DNA of 64,000 nucleotides. Origin: Burkholderia sp052045245 (GTDB lineage Bacteria > Pseudomonadota > Gammaproteobacteria > Burkholderiales > Burkholderiaceae). The stretch covers positions 1 to 64,000 of the forward strand of contig NZ_JBQEON010000015.1 of NCBI RefSeq assembly GCF_052045245.1, read 5' to 3'. The translations under genes and the position numbers were made by a program. Under the pieces are notes generated by a model. The model saw only the letters and a list, made by a program, of their open reading frames with translations. It made no database searches and had not been told where the DNA came from. Below are positions 1-8,283 of the stretch, piece after piece (position 1 is the stretch's first letter; every line of letters begins with the position of its first letter).

Positions 1-1106
1 CGCCGCACGCCCATCGCCTTCAGCGTGTCGGCGATCGCGGCGACCGCGCCCGGAATGCCGGCTTCGCCGAAGTGGCCGATGCAGCCGACGCGGAACGTAT
101 CGACTTCGGTCAGCTTGCCCGGATACAGAATGTAGCCGCGCTTTTTGACCTCCTGGTAAAACCGCTTGAAGTCGTAGTTCGGATCGTCCGGCGCATGGAA
201 CGTGACGATGATCGGCGCCTGGATCGCCGGATCGAGGAACGGCCGGAAGCCGAGCGCGCGCATCCCGTCGATCAGCGCGCGCGTGTTGCGCTGGTAGCGG
301 CCGCCGCGCGCGGCGAGCCCGCCTTCCTCGACGTATTGCGCGACGGCCGCGTCGAGCGCCGCGACCACGTGCGTCGGCGGCGTGAAGCGCCATTGCGTCG
401 TGCGCTGCATGTAGACCCACTGGTCGTACAGGTCCATCGCGAGCGAGTGGCTGTTGCCTTCGCAGCGCTCGAGCGTCGTGCGCTTCGCGATCACGAAGCC
501 GAGCCCCGGCACGCCTTCGAGGCACTTGCCGGACGCCGCGATCACCGCGTCGAACGGCGTCGTGCGCGCGTCGATGTCGATCGCGCCGAACGAGCTCATC
601 GCGTCGACGATCAGCCCGCGGCCGTGCTTCGCGACGACCTGCGCGATGTCGTGCAGCGGGTTCAGCACGCCGGCGCCGGTTTCGCAGTGCACGAGCGCGA
701 CGTGCGTGATGGTCGGATCGGCCGCGAGCGCGCGCTCGACGTCGGCCGGATCGACGCGGCGCTCCTCGCTGTAGTCGATCGTCGTGAGCTTGCGGCCGAG
801 CACGCGGCAGATCTTCGCGAGGCGCGCGCAATACGCGCCGTTGTTCGGCACGAGCACGTGGCCGTCGCGCGGCACGAGCGTGCCGATCGCCGCCTCGACC
901 GAGAACGTGCCGCTGCCCTGCAACGGCACGCATTCGTGCGTGCCTTCGCCGTGCACGATCTGCAGCAGCCGTTCGCGCAGCCGCGCGGTGATCGCGTTGA
1001 AATCGCCGTCCCACGAACCCCAGTCGCGCAGCATCGCGTCGCGCGTGCGGTCGGAGGTGGTCAGCGGGCCCGGGGTGAGCAGGATGGGCTGGGTGGCGAG
1101 CGTCAT
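1..1106 (-). CDS. phnW: 2-aminoethylphosphonate--pyruvate transaminase (3' end beyond window)
   Basis: PLP enzyme that transfers the amino group of 2-aminoethylphosphonate to pyruvate, giving phosphonoacetaldehyde and alanine. The reading frame is open from an ATG at 1106 to the window edge (368 codons), so the C-terminus is missing. It opens MTLATQPILLTPGPLTTSDR, the class-V aminotransferase start typical of PhnW. The PLP lysine is K194 in SGKCLEGVPG. AAGGAGA sits just before the ATG. It lies 48 nt after the permease gene and looks like the last gene of the phnS-phnT-permease-phnW operon. Its product, phosphonoacetaldehyde, is the substrate of the phnY product encoded on the other arm. The identification is firm. 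Confidence 0.95.
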   Translation of the reverse strand, partial: MTLATQPILLTPGPLTTSDRTRDAMLRDWGSWDGDFNAITARLRERLLQIVHGEGTHECVPLQGSGTFSVEAAIGTLVPRDGHVLVPNNGAYCARLAKICRVLGRKLTTIDYSEERRVDPADVERALAADPTITHVALVHCETGAGVLNPLHDIAQVVAKHGRGLIVDAMSSFGAIDIDARTTPFDAVIAASGKCLEGVPGLGFVIAKRTTLERCEGNSHSLAMDLYDQWVYMQRTTQWRFTPPTHVVAALDAAVAQYVEEGGLAARGGRYQRNTRALIDGMRALGFRPFLDPAIQAPIIVTFHAPDDPNYDFKRFYQEVKKRGYILYPGKLTEVDTFRVGCIGHFGEAGIPGAVAAIADTLKAMGVR

Positions 1107-1154
1107 GGTGTCTCCTTGGTGAAGTCGGGACGTCACGTGAATACGGCTAAGGGA

Positions 1155-2882
1155 TCAACGGCGATGCGGGGTGCGCCAGGCTTGCGTGCGGCGCAACAGG
1201 CGGTGCGAGATGCAGGCGAACAGCACGCAGGCGAACGACGAGGTCGCGAGCACGAGCGTCGCCATCGCCGCGGCCGGGCCCATCTGGCCCGCATCGTCGA
1301 GGTTCAGGATCGCGACCGACGCGGGCTGCGTGTCCGGTGAGTACAGGAACGCGACGGCCGAGACCGTCGTCATCCCGTTGACGAACAGGTAGCGCGCGAT
1401 CAGCAGGATCGCGGGCAGGCACACGGGCACGGTCACGCGCAGGAAGGTCTTGTAGAACGGCACCTTCAGCGACGCCGACACCGCCTCGAACTCGCTGTCG
1501 ATCTGCCGCAGCGCGGTGACGGCGGTCAGGTGGCTCGACGCGTAGTAGTGGACGACCGTGACGATCGCGAGCAGCCACAGCGATCCGTACAGCCCGTTCA
1601 GCGGATTGCCCGGAGCATTGAACAGGAAGATGTAGCTGATGCCGAGCACGAGGCCCGGCACGCCCATCGGCAGAATCGCGCACAGGCTGATGAAGCCGCG
1701 CAGCCAGCGTGCGCCGCGGGTCTTCTCGATCAGGTAGGCGCCGCCGAACACGACGACCGTGCCGCCGAGTGCAACCGTCGCGGCCATCCGCAGGCTGTTC
1801 TTGTACGCATCGAAGATGCCGGCGCCGATCAGCCCCATCTTGTAGTGCTGCAGCCCGAGGGTCATCTGGTACGGCCAGAATTTCACGAACGACGCGAACA
1901 CCGAGATGCCGACCACCGCGATGAAGAATGCGCACACCAAGGCGCAGTACGCGAGCATCGCGAAGTCGAAGCCGCGCGACGGCTTCGGCTGGTACGGCGT
2001 CGAGCGTGCGCCGAGCTGCGACTGCTGGCGGCGGCGGATGAAGAAGTCGACGCCGAACGCGACGAGCGCCGGGCACAGCAGCATCAGGCTCACGACCGCG
2101 CTGCGGTTGAAGTCCTGCAGCCCGATGATCAGCTTGTAGATGTCGGTCGACAGCACGTTGTACGAGCCGCCGATCACCACCGGCACGCCGAAGTCGTTGA
2201 TGCACATCGTGAACGCCACCATCGTCGCGCTGATCAGCCCGTACTTCGCGCCGGGCAGCGTGATCGTGAAGAACTTGCGCGTGACGCTCGTGCCCATCGC
2301 ATCGGCGGCTTCGTAGAGGCGGCCGTCCGCGAGCGACAGCGCGGTGACGAGGATCATCAGCACGTGCGGGAACGATGCGTACACCATGCTCGCGACGATT
2401 CCCGGCAGCCCGTAGATCGAGTGGCCGTGCAGCAGCGGCTTGAGCAGCCCCGCGTTGCCGAACCAGTAGATGAACGATACGGCTGACAGCAGCGTCGGCG
2501 CGAGCAGCGGCAGCAGCGCGATCGTGCGCGCGGCGTTCTTCAGCGGCATGCACGAGCGCGTCAGTGCATACGCGAAGGTGAACGCCATCGGCACGACGAT
2601 CGACGTGACGAGCGCGCCGACGGTCAGCGAATGCAGCATCGAGCGCAGCACGCCGCTGTCCTCGAGATACTCGACGAAGTTGTGCGCGCCGACGAAACGG
2701 CCGTCCGCGTCGACGAAGCATTTCTGCACGACGAGCGCGAGCGGCAGCAGCAGGAACAGCGACATCAGCGCGGCCATCGCGACGAGCGCGAGCTGCGCGA
2801 TGCGGTCGTGCCAGTGCGTGATCTGCCGCACGTCGGCGGGGGTGGCCGCACCGCGGCGGCGTTCGGTGAGGACGGTGCTCAT
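1155..2882 (-). CDS. 2-aminoethylphosphonate ABC transporter, fused permease
   Basis: Inner-membrane permease of 575 aa, about twice the length of one ABC permease. It contains two binding-protein-dependent transport domains in tandem, equivalent to PhnU and PhnV joined. An EAA-type loop appears in each half (EAADAMGTSVTRKFFTITLP and FEAVSASLKVPFYKTFLRV), each followed by a conserved Pro-rich turn. About 12 hydrophobic segments are visible. The ATG overlaps the stop of phnT as ATGA, which fixes the start and implies translational coupling. FbpB-like iron permeases share this two-domain layout, but the phn neighbours make aminoethylphosphonate the likely substrate. Confidence 0.88.
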   Translation of the reverse strand: MSTVLTERRRGAATPADVRQITHWHDRIAQLALVAMAALMSLFLLLPLALVVQKCFVDADGRFVGAHNFVEYLEDSGVLRSMLHSLTVGALVTSIVVPMAFTFAYALTRSCMPLKNAARTIALLPLLAPTLLSAVSFIYWFGNAGLLKPLLHGHSIYGLPGIVASMVYASFPHVLMILVTALSLADGRLYEAADAMGTSVTRKFFTITLPGAKYGLISATMVAFTMCINDFGVPVVIGGSYNVLSTDIYKLIIGLQDFNRSAVVSLMLLCPALVAFGVDFFIRRRQQSQLGARSTPYQPKPSRGFDFAMLAYCALVCAFFIAVVGISVFASFVKFWPYQMTLGLQHYKMGLIGAGIFDAYKNSLRMAATVALGGTVVVFGGAYLIEKTRGARWLRGFISLCAILPMGVPGLVLGISYIFLFNAPGNPLNGLYGSLWLLAIVTVVHYYASSHLTAVTALRQIDSEFEAVSASLKVPFYKTFLRVTVPVCLPAILLIARYLFVNGMTTVSAVAFLYSPDTQPASVAILNLDDAGQMGPAAAMATLVLATSSFACVLFACISHRLLRRTQAWRTPHRR

Positions 2883-3970
2883 TGCAGTCGCTCCTTCGCG
2901 CTCGGGAACACGCGGACATGCTCGCGATCGAGCGCGAGGTCGATGCGTGCGCCGGCCTGCATGCCGGCGCGGTCGACGTCGTGATACGACAGGTCGGCGA
3001 CGATCTCCTGGCCGTCGAGCCCGTCGATCCGGAAGCTCACCCGGCAGAACGCACCGAGGAACTCGAGCTTCTCGACGCGGCCGGCCAGCACGTTGTCGGC
3101 GGTTTCGCCCGGAATGCGGATGCGCAGGTCCTCGGGTCGCACGTAGACCGACACGGCCGCGCCCTGGGCTGGCCGGGTGGCGCCGTGGCGACAGTCGAAG
3201 CCGACGGCGCCCGCGCGCAGCGTGCCATCCTGGCCGACTTCGGCGGGGATCATGTTGACGCGGCCGATGAAGTCCGCGACGAACGGCGACGCGGGCTGCC
3301 GATAGATTTCGAGCGGCGTGCCGATCTGCTCGATCACGCCGTGGTTCATCACGACGATCCGGTCGGCCATCGACAGCGCTTCTTCCTGATCGTGCGTGAC
3401 CATGATCGTCGTCACGCCGAGTTCCTGCTGCAGCGCGCGGATTTCCTGGCGCAGCCGCACGCGCACGCGCGCATCGAGCGCCGACAGCGGCTCGTCGAGC
3501 AGCAGCAGGCCGGGCGACGTCGCCAGTGCGCGCGCCAGCGCGATGCGCTGCTGCTGGCCGCCGGACAACTGGCCCGGATGCTTGCGATGGCTGTCGGGCA
3601 GGCCGACCAGCGCGAGCAACGTATGCACGCGTTCGTGGATCGCGTCGCGCTTCATCCGGCGGTTCACGAGCCCGTACGCGACGTTGTCGAAGACGGTGAG
3701 GTTCGGAAACAGTGCGTACGACTGGAACACGATGCCGTAGTCGCGCAGTTGCGGCGGCAGCCGCGAGATGTCGCGGCCGTCCTGCATGATGTGGCCGGCG
3801 TTTTGCGCCTCGAGCCCTGCGATGATCCGCAGCAGCGTGGTTTTCCCGCAGCCGGATGGCCCCAGGAAGCAGATCATCTCGCCCTTCATCACGCTCAGGT
3901 TGATGTCGGTGAGAACCTGTGTGTCGTTGTACCGCTTTTCGATGCGTTCTACGCTCAGATAGGGTGCCAT
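2879..3970 (-). CDS. phnT: 2-aminoethylphosphonate ABC transporter, ATP-binding protein
   Basis: 363 aa ABC ATPase that energises the importer. Walker A is GPSGCGKTT (residues 37-45), the signature is LSGGQQQR and Walker B is LLLLDEP. The C-terminal third is a TOBE-type regulatory domain of the kind found in CUT1/Fbp-like ATPases. A GTG twelve bases upstream is also open, but GGAGG lies directly before the ATG at 3970, so that start is preferred. The stop overlaps the permease start. The gene lies between the binding-protein gene and the permease gene on the same strand. Confidence 0.92.
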   Translation of the reverse strand: MAPYLSVERIEKRYNDTQVLTDINLSVMKGEMICFLGPSGCGKTTLLRIIAGLEAQNAGHIMQDGRDISRLPPQLRDYGIVFQSYALFPNLTVFDNVAYGLVNRRMKRDAIHERVHTLLALVGLPDSHRKHPGQLSGGQQQRIALARALATSPGLLLLDEPLSALDARVRVRLRQEIRALQQELGVTTIMVTHDQEEALSMADRIVVMNHGVIEQIGTPLEIYRQPASPFVADFIGRVNMIPAEVGQDGTLRAGAVGFDCRHGATRPAQGAAVSVYVRPEDLRIRIPGETADNVLAGRVEKLEFLGAFCRVSFRIDGLDGQEIVADLSYHDVDRAGMQAGARIDLALDREHVRVFPSAKERLQ

Positions 3971-4081
3971 GCACGCCTCCACGCTGCGGGCGGCCCGGAC
4001 GCGGGCCGGATACGACGATGGGAAGGGAGGCGGGGCGGCGCGTGGCGCGACCCCGCTGCCTGGTGCGGCGTTACTGCCGCG

Positions 4082-5137
4082 TCATTGCTGCGTTTTCGCC
4101 CCGTAGCGCTTTTGCCAGTTATCGAGGATCGACTGGCGGTTCTTCGCGGACCACACGAAGTCGTTCTTCACGAGCAGGTCCGAGTAGTTGTCCGGGATGC
4201 CGGTCAGCTTGCGCGCGACGCCCGGGTACGCGACGATCGCCCACCAGCGCGCGGTGATCTCGTTCGCGTCCTTGCTCGCCATGAAGTCCGCGAGCTTCTT
4301 CGCGGCGTCGGGTTGCTTGGTCGTCTTCATGATCGCCGTGCCTTCCATGTCCCAGCCGAGGCCTTCCTTCGGGAACACCAGGTCGATCGGCGCGCCCTGC
4401 GCCTGCAGTTCGTGGCCGCGGAACTCGAACGAGATGCCGATCGGGAATTCGCCGGTGCCGGCGAGCGTGCACGGCTTCGAGCCCGAGTGCACGTACTGCG
4501 CGACGTTCTTGTCGAGCGCGTCCATGAATTTCCACCCCTTGTCGTCGCCGAAGGTCTGCAGCCACGCGGTCACGTCGAGGTAGCCGGTGCCCGACGAGAC
4601 CGGGCTCGGCATCACGATCGCGCCCTTGTAGACCGGCTTCGTCAGGTCTTCCCACGAGGTCGGTTTCGGGATGTTCTTCGCCTGCGCGGCGACGCGGTTG
4701 TAGCAGATCGTCGCGCCCCACACGTCCATGCCGACCCAGTGCGGCGGCGTGTTCGCATCGCTGTACTTGCGCGTGAGCTGGTCGAAGCCCTTCGGCGAAT
4801 ACGGCATCAGCATTCCCTGCAGGTCGAGCAGCGTGAGGCTCGACGCGGCGAGGCCGAGCACGACGTCCGCGCGCGGGTTGTTCTTCTCCGCGAGCAGCTT
4901 CGCGGTGACGGAGCCGGTCGAGTCGCGCACCCAGCGGATCTCGACGTCGGGGTTCGCCTTCTCGAACGCGTCCTTGTAGGGCTTCATCGCCTCGTCTTCC
5001 AGCGCGGTGTAGACGAGCAGCGACGTCTTCGCGTGCGCCGCCTGCGCGGCGCCGAGCGCCACCGCGGCGGCCAGCGCGACACGGGCCGCGCCCGTTGCCC
5101 ATCCATTGAAACGCTTGTGTACCGGCACTTGGTTCAT
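4082..5137 (-). CDS. phnS: 2-aminoethylphosphonate ABC transporter, substrate-binding protein
   Basis: 351 aa periplasmic binding protein of the iron/thiamine/phosphonate type. Residues 1-36 form a signal peptide (basic start, Ala/Leu core, AQAAHA before the mature KTSLLVYTA). The mature fold keeps the family pattern of repeated substrate-cleft blocks (GLAASS, SPVSSGTGYLD, GISFEFRGHE). An in-frame extension back to 5242 exists. The ATG at 5137 is chosen because an AGGGG element precedes it and the signal peptide then starts at a normal place. It is the first gene of the minus-strand phn operon, driven from the shared promoter at 5247-5280. Confidence 0.92.
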   Translation of the reverse strand: MNQVPVHKRFNGWATGAARVALAAAVALGAAQAAHAKTSLLVYTALEDEAMKPYKDAFEKANPDVEIRWVRDSTGSVTAKLLAEKNNPRADVVLGLAASSLTLLDLQGMLMPYSPKGFDQLTRKYSDANTPPHWVGMDVWGATICYNRVAAQAKNIPKPTSWEDLTKPVYKGAIVMPSPVSSGTGYLDVTAWLQTFGDDKGWKFMDALDKNVAQYVHSGSKPCTLAGTGEFPIGISFEFRGHELQAQGAPIDLVFPKEGLGWDMEGTAIMKTTKQPDAAKKLADFMASKDANEITARWWAIVAYPGVARKLTGIPDNYSDLLVKNDFVWSAKNRQSILDNWQKRYGAKTQQ

Positions 5138-5246
5138 CTTCAGACCCCTTGACTGTGGCGCCGCGGCACGCGGCGAATGAGTGGAGACCAGCCCTCTTTG
5201 TACTGCCTCGTGCTTCCGTATTTTGCTTTCTGTTCTCTGCATGTTG

Positions 5247-5280
5247 TTGACAATCTACAAATCATCAATTTTAATGTCAA
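5247..5280. promoter_or_regulatory. superimposed divergent sigma70-type promoters for phnA and phnS
   Basis: Plus strand: TTGACA (5247-5252), 17 nt, TTTAAT (5270-5275), reading towards phnA. Minus strand: TTGACA (5280-5275), 17 nt, TAGATT (5257-5252), reading towards phnS. Each -35 box touches the other promoter's -10 box, so the two polymerases would occupy the same DNA. The TTGACA/TGTCAA pair also forms an inverted repeat around a very AT-rich core. Spacing and box quality are seen directly. Activity is inferred. Confidence 0.7.
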
Positions 5281-5355
5281 GCATGGAAAACACCTCCTCG
5301 GCGCGGCGCGGGCGCCGATAGCTCAACCCCCTTCGAACCGAAAGGACTGAACGTC

Positions 5356-6594
5356 ATGACTGAAACGCCTGTATCCGTGGAAGTGAACGGCCGTCGCTAC
5401 AACTGGATGAGCCGTCCCGTGGTGGTCGTCTGTGTCGACGGCTGCGCCTATGAATATCTCGAGATGGCGGCCGAGGCCGGCGTCGCGCCGTTCCTGCGCA
5501 CGCTGCTGAAGCCGGGCACGGCGCTCAAGGGCGAATGCGTGGTGCCGAGCTTCACGAACCCGAACAACCTGTCGATTGTTACCGGCGTGCCGCCGGCCAT
5601 CCACGGGATAAGCGGCAACTACTTCTACGATCGCGACACCGGCGCCGAGGTGCTGATGAACGATCCGAAGTACCTCGTCGCACCCACCGTGCTCGCGACC
5701 TTCGCGGAGCAGGGCGCGCGCGTCGCGGTCGTCACCGCGAAGGACAAGCTGCGCCGCCTGCTCGGCAAGGGGCTCAAGGGCATCTGCTTCTCGTCGGAGA
5801 AGGCCGATGAAGCCAGCCTCGCCGAGAACGGCATCGACAACGTGCTCGAGCTGGTCGGCAAGCCGGTGCCGAGCGTGTACAGCGCGGACCTGTCGGAGTT
5901 CGTGTTCGCGGCCGGCGTGCGCCTGCTCGAGACCCGCCCGATCGACCTGATGTACCTGTCGACGACCGACTACGTGCAGCACAAGTGCGCGCCCGGCACC
6001 GATGGGGCGAACGCGTTCTACCAGATGATGGACACGTACCTGAAGCGGCTCGACGAACTCGGCGCGATCGTCGCGATCACGGCCGACCACGGGATGAACG
6101 CGAAGCACGACGGCGAGACCGGCGAGCCGAACGTGATCTACCTGCAGGAACTGTTCGACGAGTGGCTCGGCCACGATGCGGCGCGCGTGATCCTGCCGAT
6201 CACCGACCCGTACGTCGTGCACCACGGCGCGCTCGGCTCGTTCGCGACCGTCTACGTGCCGGACGGCGCGGACACCGACGCGCTGCGCGCGCGGCTTGCC
6301 GCGGTCGACGGCATCGAGGTCGTGCTGAACGGCGCCGAAGGCTGCGCGCGCTTCGAGCTGCCGCCCGACCGGATGGGCGACCTGATCGTGATCTCGAAGC
6401 AGGACGTCGTGCTCGGCACGCGCCGCATCAAGCACGACCTGTCGGGCCTCGACGTGCCGCTGCGCTCGCACGGCGGGATCTCCGAGCAGATCGTGCCGCT
6501 GATCTTCAGCAAGCCGGTCGCGAGTGCCGTCACGGGCCGCGCGCGGCTGCGCAACTTCGACATCATCGACATCGCGCTCAACCATCTGCAGTGA
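5356..6594 (+). CDS. phnA: phosphonoacetate hydrolase
   Basis: 412 aa metal-dependent hydrolase of the alkaline phosphatase/nucleotide pyrophosphatase superfamily. It splits the C-P bond of phosphonoacetate to acetate and phosphate. The expected residues are visible: D28 (CVDGC), nucleophile T67 (PSFTNPNN), the Asp and His of TTDYVQHK near 208-214, Asp-His in TADHGMN near 250, and the late His of RSHGG. Length and motifs match known PhnA enzymes. The start follows a GAAAGGA element. It is the first gene of the plus-strand arm, 27 nt before phnY. Confidence 0.95.
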   Translation: MTETPVSVEVNGRRYNWMSRPVVVVCVDGCAYEYLEMAAEAGVAPFLRTLLKPGTALKGECVVPSFTNPNNLSIVTGVPPAIHGISGNYFYDRDTGAEVLMNDPKYLVAPTVLATFAEQGARVAVVTAKDKLRRLLGKGLKGICFSSEKADEASLAENGIDNVLELVGKPVPSVYSADLSEFVFAAGVRLLETRPIDLMYLSTTDYVQHKCAPGTDGANAFYQMMDTYLKRLDELGAIVAITADHGMNAKHDGETGEPNVIYLQELFDEWLGHDAARVILPITDPYVVHHGALGSFATVYVPDGADTDALRARLAAVDGIEVVLNGAEGCARFELPPDRMGDLIVISKQDVVLGTRRIKHDLSGLDVPLRSHGGISEQIVPLIFSKPVASAVTGRARLRNFDIIDIALNHLQ

Positions 6595-6621
6595 CGCGGA
6601 CGCATCCGCCAGGAGACACTC

Positions 6622-8076
6622 ATGAACGCCATTGCAGCATCGACGGAGGTCCGCGGGCTTCATCGTGAAGCACTGCGAATCGATGGTGAGAAGATTTACC
6701 GCGACGCGGTGATCGAGGTGCGCAACCCGTACGACGGGTCGCTCGTCGGGACCGTGCCGAAGGCGACGCTCGACGACGTGCGGCGCGCGTTTGCGGTCGC
6801 GCGTGCGTACCGGCCGTCGCTCACGCGCCACGAGCGCGCGGCGATCCTGCGCCGTGCAGCCGACATCGTGCGTGCGCGCACCGCCGAGATCGCGGCGCTG
6901 ATCACGGCCGAGGCCGGGTTGTGCATCAAGGATTCGACGTACGAAGCCGGGCGCGTCGCCGACGTGCTCACGTTCGGCGCGGGCGAAGTGCTGAAGGACG
7001 ACGGCCAGATCTTCTCGTGCGATCTGACGCCGCATGGCAAGAAGCGCCGCGTGTACACGCAGCGCGAGCCGCTGCTCGGCGTGATTTCCGCGATCACGCC
7101 GTTCAATCATCCGATGAACCAGGTCGCGCACAAGGTCGTGCCGTCGGTCGCGACCAACAACCGGATCGTCGTGAAGCCGTCGGAGAAGGTGCCGCTGTCG
7201 TGCTACCTGTTCGCGGACATCCTGTATGAAGCCGGCCTGCCGCCGCAGATGCTGCAGGTGATCACCGGCGATCCGAAGGACATCGCGGACGAGCTCATCA
7301 CGAACCCGGCGATCGACCTGATCACGTTCACCGGTGGCGTGTCGATCGGCAAGTCGATCGCGTCGCGGATGGGCTACCGGCGCGCCGTGCTCGAGCTCGG
7401 CGGCAACGATCCGATCATCGTGATGGAAGATGCCGATCTCGACGAAGCGAGCACGCTTGCCGTGTCGGGCTCCTACAAGAACTCGGGGCAGCGCTGCACC
7501 GCGATCAAGCGGATGCTCGTGCACGAGGCGGTGGCCGATCGCTTCACCGAGCTGGTCGTCGAGAAGACCCGCGCGTGGGCCTACGGGAACCCGGCCGATC
7601 CGTCGGTCGACATGGGCACGGTGATCGACGAAGCGGCCGCGAAGTTCTGCGAGCAGCAGGTGAACGACGCGATTGCGCGCGGCGCGCGGCTGCTGGTCGG
7701 CAACGTGCGCGACGGGGCGTTGTATTCGCCGACCGTCATCGATCGCGTGACGCCCGACATGCCGCTCGTGAAGTACGAGACGTTCGGGCCCGTGTCGCCG
7801 ATCATGCGCTTTCGCGACATCGACGAGGCGATCCGGATGTCGAACAGCACCGACTATGCGTTGTCGTCGTCGGTCTGCACGAACCGCTTCGACAGCATCA
7901 CGCGCTTCATCACCGAGCTCGAGGTGGGCAGCGTGAACGTGCGCGAGGTGCCGGGCTACCGGCTCGAACTGACACCGTTCGGCGGGGTGAAGGATTCGGG
8001 CCTCGGCTACAAGGAAGGCGTGCAGGAGGCGATGAAGAGCTTCACGAATACGAAGACCTATTCGCTGCCCTGGTAA
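6622..8076 (+). CDS. phnY: phosphonoacetaldehyde dehydrogenase
   Basis: 484 aa NAD-dependent aldehyde dehydrogenase that oxidises phosphonoacetaldehyde to phosphonoacetate. The catalytic cysteine is C292 (NSGQRCTAI) and the general-base Glu is E258 (LELGGNDP). The Asn of the ITPFNHPMNQ block stabilises the thiohemiacetal. Substrate choice is inferred from its place between phnA and the phnW transporter operon and from overall likeness to PhnY. GGAGA precedes the ATG. With PhnW and PhnA it completes a three-step route from aminoethylphosphonate to acetate and phosphate. Confidence 0.93.
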   Translation: MNAIAASTEVRGLHREALRIDGEKIYRDAVIEVRNPYDGSLVGTVPKATLDDVRRAFAVARAYRPSLTRHERAAILRRAADIVRARTAEIAALITAEAGLCIKDSTYEAGRVADVLTFGAGEVLKDDGQIFSCDLTPHGKKRRVYTQREPLLGVISAITPFNHPMNQVAHKVVPSVATNNRIVVKPSEKVPLSCYLFADILYEAGLPPQMLQVITGDPKDIADELITNPAIDLITFTGGVSIGKSIASRMGYRRAVLELGGNDPIIVMEDADLDEASTLAVSGSYKNSGQRCTAIKRMLVHEAVADRFTELVVEKTRAWAYGNPADPSVDMGTVIDEAAAKFCEQQVNDAIARGARLLVGNVRDGALYSPTVIDRVTPDMPLVKYETFGPVSPIMRFRDIDEAIRMSNSTDYALSSSVCTNRFDSITRFITELEVGSVNVREVPGYRLELTPFGGVKDSGLGYKEGVQEAMKSFTNTKTYSLPW

Positions 8077-8109
8077 GCCGTACGGTGCCATGCGCCCGCG
8101 CGGGTGCGC

Positions 8110-8283
8110 CTACCGGTCGAGCACGGCGGCGACGTTCGCTTCCGGCGCATCTTCCTGGACCAGGTGACCCGCGCGCGGCACCCTGATCGGCTTGCCGTTC
8201 GCGAGGCGCTCGGGCGCAGCACATTCGACGCGGACGATGGCCGCTTCACATGGCGGTCCGATGCGCGCGCCGCGTCGCGCGCG
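8110..8283 (-). pseudogene. 3' remnant of an alpha/beta-hydrolase gene
   Basis: Directly after the DUF3592 stop, and in the same frame, about 57 codons stay open to a TAG at 8112-8110. The tail reads PERLANGKPIRVPRAGHLVQ, then EDAPEANVAAVLDR. GHLVQEDAPE is the usual setting of the catalytic His of alpha/beta-hydrolases, followed by the last helix. No nucleophile elbow, oxyanion region or start codon is present. I read it as the decayed C-terminus of a lost hydrolase gene. It could also be conserved readthrough, but that is less likely. Confidence 0.5.
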
